A stretch of 33,155 nt of DNA from contig CABSCP010000047.1 of the NCBI GenBank assembly GCA_902476265.1, forward strand, positions 1 through 33,155, written 5' to 3'. The stretch comes from an uncultured Lachnospiraceae bacterium. Its GTDB lineage: Bacteria > Bacillota > Clostridia > Lachnospirales > Lachnospiraceae. How positions within the stretch are numbered: the first letter of the stretch is position 1; every line of letters begins with the position of its first letter. The notes under the pieces were generated by a model that saw nothing but the letters and a program-made list of their open reading frames with translations, was not told where the DNA came from and did no database searches. The translations under genes were made by a program, and so were the position numbers. Positions 8,023 to 14,760 of the stretch are shown here, piece after piece.

Positions 8023-9793
8023 ACGGTTTTTGATTTATGGGATCATCGGATGTTTTTTCCTGGCAGGGTGTGCCGGTGCGCCGGAATCCCCGGAGAAGAA
8101 CGAGGAGACTGTTGCGCCTGTCGGAGAAACGGTGGAAAAAGAAACGAAGAATGCAGCGGATTACAAACTCTATGACAAAGCGTCGGTGTATGAGGATGAT
8201 GACGAAACCAGCGTGGTGACCATGTACCTGACGGTGCGCAGGGGCAATGAGGCAGAGAATACCGATCATACCTGGACAGAAGTGAACACTTATTCCAAAT
8301 ACTGGTTTGAGGATCGTGGTATCCCTCAGTATGCGGTGGAGGGCATCCTCCAGGTAGGGGATGAAAACGGCCCTTTAAAAGGAGAACTGGGATATGGTCT
8401 GGATACACCAAATGCCATCATAAAGATCCGGGGGCAGACATCAACCAGAAGAGAACAAAAAAACTATAAAATCGAACTGAAGAAGGAAAAAGGAGAGTGG
8501 AGAGGCCAGCGGACGCTCAATCTGAATAAACATGTAGGAGACGGCGTGCGCTTCCGGAACAAACTGGCTTATGATCTCATGAAGGATATTCCTCAGATGA
8601 TGGGAGTCAGAACCCAGTTTGTACACTTATATGTGAAGGATGAGACGGAAGGCGGAAGCAATTCTTTTGAGGACTATGGACTGTTCACCCAGGTGGAGCA
8701 GATTAATAAGACTTTTTTAAAAACGCATGGACTGGATAAAAACGGGCAGCTGTATAAGATCGAGTTTTTTGAGTTTCGCCGTTATGAGGATGCGATCCGC
8801 CTTGCCACGGACCCTGCCTATGACTTGAAAAAATTTGAGGATTACCTGGAAGTGAAGGGAGATAATGACCACAGTAAACTGATCGCCATGCTGGAGGATG
8901 TCAATGATTACTCCAAACCTATTGAAGAGACGGTGGAAAAGTGGTTTGATACGGAGAACCTGTTTTACTGGATGGGATTTCAGATCCTGATGGGGAATAA
9001 TGACACGGATGCCAGAAACTATTTTCTGTACAGCCCGCTGAATGTGAACCGGTTTTACATCATTTCCTGGGATAATGATTCTTCTTTAAAAAAGGAAGAA
9101 AATAAAATGAAAGATAGAAGTGAAAATGCGAGCTGGGAGCGTGGTCTGAGCAATTACTGGGGGAATGTCCTCTATCAGCGGCTTTTTAAAAATAAAAAAT
9201 ACAGAGATCAGCTGACGGAAGTGATTGAAACCCTGCGCCGGGAGTATCTGACACCCGAAAGGATGGAAGAAAAAATCAGCGCTTACAGGGCCGTTGTAAA
9301 GCCTTATGTCTACAGAATGCCGGATCTGATTTATGCCCCTCTCACAGAAAGCGGATATGACAGGGTGGCTGACAGTATGGTCGGAGAAATTGAGGAAAAT
9401 TATCAGAGTTATCTGGAATCCCTGGAAAAGCCCATGCCGTTTTTTATCGGGGAACCCGAACAGGTAAACGGGAAAATACAAATCGGATGGGAGCCTTCCT
9501 ATGATTTTGACAGTGAGAACATCAGCTATAGCGTGGAGGTGGCTTCCGACTATACTTTCCGAAACAAGATTTTTTCCCGGCAGGGAATCCGAATCCCTCA
9601 GGCAGAGCTGGATATGTTACCGGAAGGGCAGTATTTTATGCGGATACGGGCCACAAATGAATCCGGAAAAACGCAGGACGCTTTTGACTATTATGTGACA
9701 GATGGAGGAAAAGTGTACGGAACCAAATGCTTTTATGTTCTGAAGGACGGTTCGATAGGAGAGGATATCTATGATGAAGGTGCGGATGGATGA
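8009..9793 (+). CDS. CotH-kinase-family lipoprotein with C-terminal Fn3-like domain
   Basis: CotH-family proteins are atypical secreted protein kinases, known from spore-coat CotH; the substrate here is unknown. The open frame extends to 7937, but TTG 8009 is the better start: GGAAGGAG lies ten bases upstream, and the resulting protein begins with a clean lipoprotein signal (LRKSKRFLIYGIIGCFFLAG then Cys21). The kinase-like core spans about residues 60-440. It includes IKIRGQTSTRREQKNYKIEL, RFRNKLAYDLM, a NNDTDARNYFLY segment and FYIISWDND, matching the conserved parts of the CotH fold. Residues about 480-580 look like a fibronectin-III-type sandwich. The gene overlaps pelG by 14 nt and the VTC gene by 23 nt, so it belongs to the same transcript. 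It would sit outside the cell on a lipid anchor, near the exported polymer. Confidence 0.78.
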   Translation: MRKSKRFLIYGIIGCFFLAGCAGAPESPEKNEETVAPVGETVEKETKNAADYKLYDKASVYEDDDETSVVTMYLTVRRGNEAENTDHTWTEVNTYSKYWFEDRGIPQYAVEGILQVGDENGPLKGELGYGLDTPNAIIKIRGQTSTRREQKNYKIELKKEKGEWRGQRTLNLNKHVGDGVRFRNKLAYDLMKDIPQMMGVRTQFVHLYVKDETEGGSNSFEDYGLFTQVEQINKTFLKTHGLDKNGQLYKIEFFEFRRYEDAIRLATDPAYDLKKFEDYLEVKGDNDHSKLIAMLEDVNDYSKPIEETVEKWFDTENLFYWMGFQILMGNNDTDARNYFLYSPLNVNRFYIISWDNDSSLKKEENKMKDRSENASWERGLSNYWGNVLYQRLFKNKKYRDQLTEVIETLRREYLTPERMEEKISAYRAVVKPYVYRMPDLIYAPLTESGYDRVADSMVGEIEENYQSYLESLEKPMPFFIGEPEQVNGKIQIGWEPSYDFDSENISYSVEVASDYTFRNKIFSRQGIRIPQAELDMLPEGQYFMRIRATNESGKTQDAFDYYVTDGGKVYGTKCFYVLKDGSIGEDIYDEGADG

Positions 9794-10535
9794 CAAAAAC
9801 CGGTATTATGGGACCTTCCGGAACGAATGGAAATATTATCTTTCCCTCTGGGAGGCCGGAGCGCTGCAGGAACGGTTTGGAGCTGTCCTGCAGCGGGACC
9901 CCAACGCCAAAAACGGGCAGTATATGATAAGAAGCATTTATTTCGATGATTATTGGAACAGCGCTTATCGGGAGAAAATGGCGGGGGTCAATTACCGGAA
10001 AAAATACAGGATCCGCTTTTATGACTATTCCGACAGGGTGATTAAGCTGGAGCGAAAGATCAAGCTGGCGAACTATATTCATAAAGATTCGGCCGCCATT
10101 ACAAGAGAGGAGCTGGAATGGATTCTGGAAGGGCGATTTGATTTTTTACTGCATCACAAAGAGAAGCTGTGCCGGGAATTTTATTTTGAGTGTGTGGCGA
10201 ATGTGATGCGGCCTAAAGTAATCGTGGATTATGACAGAGTGCCTTATGTCCTGAAGGAAGGGGACGTGCGGGTGACCTTTGACCAGAATGTGCGGGCGGC
10301 TGTTGTGGCAGGGGATGTATTCAGCCGAAAGCTGCCGTCCTATCAGGTGGTGGAAGAGGGAAAGACCATCATGGAAGTGAAGTTTACGGAGTTTCTGCCC
10401 CAGTATATCAAGGAAGTCCTGCCCCCGGGCGGGCATGAATTTTCCGCAATATCCAAATATACGTTATGTTATGAGAGGGTTTACCAGCACACGGACGCTC
10501 TTTTTATGGTATCACGATCCGAAAAGGCATGGTAA
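9771..10535 (+). CDS. VTC-domain protein (polyphosphate polymerase-like)
   Basis: VTC domains are triphosphate-tunnel folds. In yeast Vtc4 the domain makes polyphosphate from ATP; most bacterial members are uncharacterised. The 254-residue protein is little more than the domain. Its N-terminus reads RNEWKYYLS. Strands rich in basic and acidic residues line the expected tunnel: IRSIYFDDYWN, NYRKKYRIRFYDYSDRVIKLERK, VIVDYDRVPYV and MEVKFTEFLPQYI. No membrane segment or signal is seen, so it should be cytosolic. The start overlaps the CotH gene by 23 nt (ATG 9771; the adjacent ATG 9774 is equally possible). Next comes DUF4956, a common partner of bacterial VTC proteins. Whether it makes polyphosphate or modifies something else cannot be told from sequence. 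Confidence 0.82.
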   Translation: MMKVRMDDKNRYYGTFRNEWKYYLSLWEAGALQERFGAVLQRDPNAKNGQYMIRSIYFDDYWNSAYREKMAGVNYRKKYRIRFYDYSDRVIKLERKIKLANYIHKDSAAITREELEWILEGRFDFLLHHKEKLCREFYFECVANVMRPKVIVDYDRVPYVLKEGDVRVTFDQNVRAAVVAGDVFSRKLPSYQVVEEGKTIMEVKFTEFLPQYIKEVLPPGGHEFSAISKYTLCYERVYQHTDALFMVSRSEKAW

Positions 10536-10553
10536 AAGCAGAATGGAGGAAAT

Positions 10554-11237
10554 ATGAATTTACAGGACTATTTTAAAAAATCGGTTTGGGAATCCTTTGT
10601 GGGCAGCCAGGCGCTGACAGAAGATGTGGTGCTTCAGATCATTGTATCCATGATAGCAGCACTGGTGCTGGGGCTTTTTATCTATAAAATTTATCAGATT
10701 TATTTCGGGGGCGTTGTTTTTTCCCGCTCCTTTGCCACCACGCTTGTGGGAATGACTGTTTTAAGCTGTATGCTCACGCTGGCGATCAGCACCAATATCG
10801 TGATTTCCCTCGGTATGGTAGGAGCCCTTTCCATCGTCCGCTACAGGACGGCGATCAAGGATCCTATGGATCTTTTGTATCTGTTCTGGTCTATTTCTGT
10901 GGGGATTACGGTGGGCGCCAAAATGTATCTTTTGGCGGCGGCAGCCTGCGTTGTGATGGTAGTGCTGATCCATGTGCTTTATCACAGCCAGAAAAAAGGA
11001 ATGATTTATATTATGGTGGTCCACTATGAAGGAGAGATGACCGGGGACGAAGTGATCCGTGCGCTGAAAAAAATGAAGTATCAGCTGAAATCCAAAACGA
11101 TGCGCAATGATTTGACGGAAATGACGCTGGAGCTTTACTGTAAGGCGGACAATACGGTGTTTTTGGAAAATATCAAAGCGCTGGAAAAAGTGAAGGATGT
11201 GACACTGATTCAGTACAACGGAGAATATCATGGATAA
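10554..11237 (+). CDS. DUF4956 multi-pass membrane protein
   Basis: The function of this family is unknown. The 227-residue protein has four or five hydrophobic helices between residues about 22 and 142, including the conserved-looking GMVGALSIVRYRTAIKDPMD loop. A soluble C-terminal domain of about 80 residues follows, with alternating strands and helices that resemble a small ferredoxin-like or ACT-like fold. GGAGG lies just upstream of the ATG. It stands 18 nt after the VTC gene and overlaps the next gene by 8 nt. A VTC protein next to a DUF4956 protein suggests the pair work together at the membrane, for example as an enzyme and its channel or scaffold; that is inference. Confidence 0.8.
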   Translation: MNLQDYFKKSVWESFVGSQALTEDVVLQIIVSMIAALVLGLFIYKIYQIYFGGVVFSRSFATTLVGMTVLSCMLTLAISTNIVISLGMVGALSIVRYRTAIKDPMDLLYLFWSISVGITVGAKMYLLAAAACVVMVVLIHVLYHSQKKGMIYIMVVHYEGEMTGDEVIRALKKMKYQLKSKTMRNDLTEMTLELYCKADNTVFLENIKALEKVKDVTLIQYNGEYHG

Positions 11238-12669
11238 AAGCCTGAAATGGAAAATAGCGGCCGGTGTGGTGGTTGTGGTTATCCTCCTGTTTATTGTGGC
11301 GGCGTTCATTCTGATCCCGCGCATTTATCATCTTTCCGCAAAAGCGGACTATACATTTGAAGACGTATCTTACAAAAACCCTTTGCAGGGATTCGCTTAT
11401 CCCGCGGAGGATACAGAGAATGGGCAGGAAGGACAGCTTGTTTATATCGGGCTGACCTGGGCCCAGTGGGAGCCACACCCGGGGGTTTTTGATGTGGAAG
11501 GGCTGGAAGAAAAGTTTCATATAGAGCAGTGGAAAAAAGAAGGGAAACATGCCGTGCTGCGCTTTATCTGTGATATTCCGGGCAGTGAGCCCCATATGGA
11601 TATCCCCCAATGGCTTTATGAGAGAACCGGCGACGGGGTTTTCTACGATATGGATTACGGAAAAGGCTATGCCCCCGTTTATGAGAATACAGATTTTGTG
11701 GAAGCTCATAAAAAGGCTTTGGAGGCTTTGGGAGAGTATTGCAGCAAAGACACCTTCGTTTCCTATGTGGAATTGGGAAGCCTGGGACATTGGGGAGAGT
11801 GGCACACAAAATACAGCGCCGGAGTGCCGGCAATGCCGGATGAAGATGTGTGCTGGGAATATGCCAATCAATATGCGGACAACTTTGTTCATGCAAGGCT
11901 TCTCATGCGCCGTAATTATGTCATGGCGGTGGAAGGGAAGATGGGCGTTTATAACGATATGACAGGGGCCGCCGAGGATACACAGGAGTGGCTGGACTGG
12001 CAGAAAAACGGCGGTGCTTATGAAGTGCCGGGACGGAAGATCCCCTATGCCCCGATCGAAGATATTTGGAAGCTTTCACCGGTGGGAGGGGAGTTTACCA
12101 GTTCCGTCCCCATGGAGGAAATGCTTACGGACAGACTGCCGGAAACGCTGTCTTTGATCGGAAAATCCCATATGACGTTTCTCGGCCCCAAATGCCCGGA
12201 GGGAGAAGAAACACAACTGCCGGGGACCCGGGAGGTGGAAAAACTTTTGGGCTACCGGTATTGGATCTCACAGATGGAAGTGAAGATGGACTATTTCGGG
12301 CAGAGTTTTGAAGTGAAGCTGGTATGGGAAAATAACGGTTCGGCGCCCATTTATTTTGAATGGCCGGCGATGATGTATGTATATGATAAAGACGGAAATC
12401 AGAAATATTGGGAAGAGATCAACATTGACCTCACAAAGCTTGCCCCCGGTGAGCAGATCACCACAAGCAGCCGCTTTCCTTTTAATGATCTTTTCAGGGA
12501 AGGGTATACGATTGGAATCGGAATCCTGAATCCGGAAAGCGAAAAACCGGAGATAGAGCTTGCCATGAACAAGGAATACCGAAAGGGAATCAATCTGATA
12601 TACCAATATGACGGAAATACCGGAATCACATTGGGCAAAGAAAAAAGAGAAAATTATCTTGACAAATAG
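11230..12669 (+). CDS. DUF4832 membrane-anchored protein, possible glycoside hydrolase
   Basis: The 479-residue protein starts with a short basic tail and one strong hydrophobic helix (about residues 8-33). The remainder should therefore face outward, held by the anchor. The outer part resembles DUF4832-type TIM-barrel proteins: YIGLTWAQWEPHPG, an AVLRFICDIPG strand, and the segment YVELGSLGHWGEWH, which has the look of a barrel-end catalytic strand with Glu and Trp residues. A beta-sandwich follows from about residue 345. No enzyme activity is established for the family as far as I know. It is the last gene of the operon and overlaps DUF4956 by 8 nt. The PelA-like protein here lacks a hydrolase half, so this protein could supply a Pel-cleaving activity in trans; that is a hypothesis. 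Confidence 0.7.
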   Translation: MDKSLKWKIAAGVVVVVILLFIVAAFILIPRIYHLSAKADYTFEDVSYKNPLQGFAYPAEDTENGQEGQLVYIGLTWAQWEPHPGVFDVEGLEEKFHIEQWKKEGKHAVLRFICDIPGSEPHMDIPQWLYERTGDGVFYDMDYGKGYAPVYENTDFVEAHKKALEALGEYCSKDTFVSYVELGSLGHWGEWHTKYSAGVPAMPDEDVCWEYANQYADNFVHARLLMRRNYVMAVEGKMGVYNDMTGAAEDTQEWLDWQKNGGAYEVPGRKIPYAPIEDIWKLSPVGGEFTSSVPMEEMLTDRLPETLSLIGKSHMTFLGPKCPEGEETQLPGTREVEKLLGYRYWISQMEVKMDYFGQSFEVKLVWENNGSAPIYFEWPAMMYVYDKDGNQKYWEEINIDLTKLAPGEQITTSSRFPFNDLFREGYTIGIGILNPESEKPEIELAMNKEYRKGINLIYQYDGNTGITLGKEKRENYLDK

Positions 12670-12687
12670 CGGAAGGGAAATTATAGT
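12659..12687 (+). promoter_or_regulatory. sigma-A-type promoter of the acc operon
   Basis: A perfect TTGACA (12659-12664) lies 17 bp upstream of TATAGT (12682-12687). The -35 box sits in the last codons of the DUF4832 gene. No terminator is visible between the pel operon and this promoter, so some read-through into acc is possible. The first operator palindrome covers the expected start of transcription just downstream. Confidence 0.7.
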
Positions 12688-12691
12688 AAAT

Positions 12692-12712
12692 ATAGTTTGA
12701 AATTCAAACTAT
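12692..12712 (+). promoter_or_regulatory. FabT-like operator 1 (TTTGAANTTCAAA core)
   Basis: A perfect dyad of 10 bp on each side of a single central A (12702) lies immediately after the -10 box, where a bound repressor would block initiation. The core TTTGA-NNN-TCAAA matches what is known for FabT, the MarR-family repressor of fatty-acid synthesis genes in Firmicutes. The regulator gene is not in this window next to the site, so the assignment is by motif and by the acc genes downstream. Confidence 0.6.
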
Positions 12713-12770
12713 TAGCACCGAAAGAGGAAAAGAGATGCCGGGCGGGCACAGGCTGTCCCCCGGCTTATCA

Positions 12771-12811
12771 AAATTCAAATACTTTGAAGTTCAAAGTATT
12801 TGAATTTCAAG
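12771..12811 (+). promoter_or_regulatory. operator array 2: 37-bp perfect palindrome with overlapping FabT-like cores
   Basis: Positions 12771-12807 form an 18+1+18 perfect dyad centred on G12789. Inside it the core TTTGAAGTTCAAA (12783-12795) is the same as in operator 1 apart from the central base. A second core, TTTGAATTTCAAG, overlaps the right arm (12799-12811), with its centre 16 bp away; the left arm carries a mirror half-site. The array lies in the transcribed leader, 87 bp from operator 1 centre to centre. Between them a GC-rich hairpin (GCCGGG at 12737-12742 with CCCGGC at 12759-12764) can form. As RNA, the 37-bp dyad is itself a strong hairpin, but no U-tract follows. Confidence 0.55.
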
Positions 12812-12871
12812 TGATAAAGCGTAAGAAAAGTGTGGCCCGAAAGGGTCTGGCAGAAAGGTGGAATTTTTAGA

Positions 12872-13381
12872 ATGGATATGCAGGAAATCAACAGGCTGAT
12901 ACAGACATTTTCGGATCACGGGCTCACCTGCCTGGAGCTGGAAGAAGGAAATATGAGAATCGCGATTAAAAAGGAACCATATCAAGTGCAGCAGATATCA
13001 ACGGCTGTACCCGTTAGAACAGCCACAGATACGTCAGCGGCAGGACAGACGGCATTTACGGACACCGTTTTGCCGGAAACCTGTAAGGAAACTTCAGAAA
13101 GCGCCGATCAGGCTGCCGGAAGCGAAAGTAAAGCCGAAGCCAAAAATCAGAGCGTGATCATCGCTCCCCTGGTAGGCATGTTTTATCATTCCGCTTCCCC
13201 GGAGGATGCCCCTTTTGTAAAAGAAGGAGATCCGGTGAAAAAAGGCCAGGTGGTGGGCATCATTGAAGCCATGAAACTGATGAATGAGATCACCAGTGAT
13301 GCAGACGGAATTGTGAAGGAAGTCCTGGTAGAAAACGGGCAGGTCGTGGAATACGGACAGCCGTTGTTTACCATAGGTTGA
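12872..13381 (+). CDS. accB: biotin carboxyl carrier protein of acetyl-CoA carboxylase
   Basis: This protein carries the biotin that shuttles CO2 between biotin carboxylase and carboxyltransferase in malonyl-CoA synthesis. The C-terminal biotinyl domain (about residues 95-169) holds the EAMKLMNEI motif, with the biotinylated lysine at K135. The N-terminal helix region reads MQEINRLIQTFSDHGL, typical of AccB, and a variable Ala/Thr/Ser-rich linker joins the two. The open frame begins at 12830, but ATG 12872 is preceded by AAAGGTGG at about ten bases and gives a normal 169-residue protein. It is the first gene behind the FabT-like operators and is followed 12 nt later by accC. The fabZ gene often found between accB and accC is absent. 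Confidence 0.93.
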   Translation: MDMQEINRLIQTFSDHGLTCLELEEGNMRIAIKKEPYQVQQISTAVPVRTATDTSAAGQTAFTDTVLPETCKETSESADQAAGSESKAEAKNQSVIIAPLVGMFYHSASPEDAPFVKEGDPVKKGQVVGIIEAMKLMNEITSDADGIVKEVLVENGQVVEYGQPLFTIG

Positions 13382-13393
13382 GAGGCATGAGCG

Positions 13394-14746
13394 ATGTTTG
13401 AAAAAATTTTGATTGCGAACAGAGGAGAAATTGCGGTACGCATCATCCGCGCCTGCCGTGAAATGGGCATTCAGACCGTAGCCGTCTATTCGGAGGCGGA
13501 CCGGGATGCGCTGCATACCATGCTGGCGGACGAGGCTGTCTGTATCGGCCCGGCGCCGGCCGCAGAAAGCTATTTGGACATGGAACGGATTCTGAGCGCT
13601 GCCGTTGTTACGGGCGCCCGGGCAATTCATCCCGGATTTGGATTTTTATCGGAAAATGCCCGGTTTGCATCCCTGTGCGGCGCCTGCAATATCACTTTTA
13701 TCGGACCGGATGCCTCCATCATTGAGAAAATGGGGGATAAGGCGGCTGCCAGGAAAACCATGATGGAAGCCGGCGTTCCTGTGGTGCCGGGCGGAAAGGA
13801 ACCCGTGTGGGATGCACAGCAGGCCCTTGCGATGGCGGAAAAAATCGGATTCCCGGTGATGATCAAGGCGAGCGCCGGAGGCGGCGGAAAAGGCATGCGG
13901 GTTTCCGAAAGCGCAGAAGATTTTATTCGGAATTTTAAGAGCGCCCAGCTGGAAGCGGAAAAAGGATTTTCCGACAATACCATGTATCTGGAGAAATATA
14001 TTCTCAATCCCCGCCATATTGAATTTCAGATTCTGGCGGACAGTCACGGAAATGTGGTACATCTGGGAGAACGGGACTGTTCCATACAGCGCAGACATCA
14101 GAAGCTTTTAGAAGAATCCCCCTGCAGCGCAATTTCCGAAGACCTGCGCGCCAGGATGGGAGAGACGGCGGTGCGGGCCGCAAAGGCGGTAGGATATGTC
14201 AATGCAGGCACCATCGAATTTCTGCTGGATAAAAGCGGGGATTTTTATTTTATGGAAATGAACACCCGGATCCAGGTGGAGCATCCGGTGACGGAGGCGG
14301 TGACGGATCTGGATTTGATCCGGGAACAGATTAAAATCGCGGCAGGGGAGGAACTCTCTTTTTCTCAGGAAGATGTGGTGATAAACGGTCATGCCATAGA
14401 ATGCCGCATCAACGCGGAAAATCCGGCGAAAAATTTCATGCCCTGTCCCGGCCTGATCACAAATGTACATGTTCCCGGCGGAAGGGGCGTGCGGGTGGAT
14501 ACCGCCATTTACAACGGCTATCAGGTTCCGGCCAGCTACGATTCCATGCTGCTAAAGCTGATCGTCCGGGACAAGGACCGCGCCTCTGCCATCGCAAAAA
14601 TGCGTTCGGCACTGGGGGAACTGGTCATAGAAGGCATTGAGACGAACCTGGATTTCCAGTTTGATATTTTAGGCTGTAAGGACTATGTGGAGGGAAAAAT
14701 TGATACGGATTTCATTCCGTCCCATTTTCCCGAGTTTGCGAGATAG
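13394..14746 (+). CDS. accC: biotin carboxylase, AccC subunit
   Basis: This is the ATP-grasp enzyme that carboxylates the biotin of AccB using bicarbonate and ATP. The 450-residue length is standard. The N-terminal domain starts with the family signature FEKILIANRGEIAVRIIRAC. The ATP-grasp region has the glycine-rich loop KASAGGGGKGMRV, and the catalytic region reads MEMNTRIQVEHPVTE. AGAGG lies eight bases before the ATG. It sits between accB and the fused carboxyltransferase gene, with 12-14 nt gaps, so the three genes are one transcript. Assignment to acetyl-CoA rather than pyruvate or propionyl-CoA carboxylase follows from its neighbours. Confidence 0.95.
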   Translation: MFEKILIANRGEIAVRIIRACREMGIQTVAVYSEADRDALHTMLADEAVCIGPAPAAESYLDMERILSAAVVTGARAIHPGFGFLSENARFASLCGACNITFIGPDASIIEKMGDKAAARKTMMEAGVPVVPGGKEPVWDAQQALAMAEKIGFPVMIKASAGGGGKGMRVSESAEDFIRNFKSAQLEAEKGFSDNTMYLEKYILNPRHIEFQILADSHGNVVHLGERDCSIQRRHQKLLEESPCSAISEDLRARMGETAVRAAKAVGYVNAGTIEFLLDKSGDFYFMEMNTRIQVEHPVTEAVTDLDLIREQIKIAAGEELSFSQEDVVINGHAIECRINAENPAKNFMPCPGLITNVHVPGGRGVRVDTAIYNGYQVPASYDSMLLKLIVRDKDRASAIAKMRSALGELVIEGIETNLDFQFDILGCKDYVEGKIDTDFIPSHFPEFAR

Positions 14747-14760
14747 GAGAGAGAGTTTAA

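Noticed and set aside
12737..12764. A GC-rich hairpin in the accB leader as a possible attenuator
   Set aside because: The stem is short with mismatches, no U-tract follows and no alternative pairing is obvious; it is mentioned with the operator array only.
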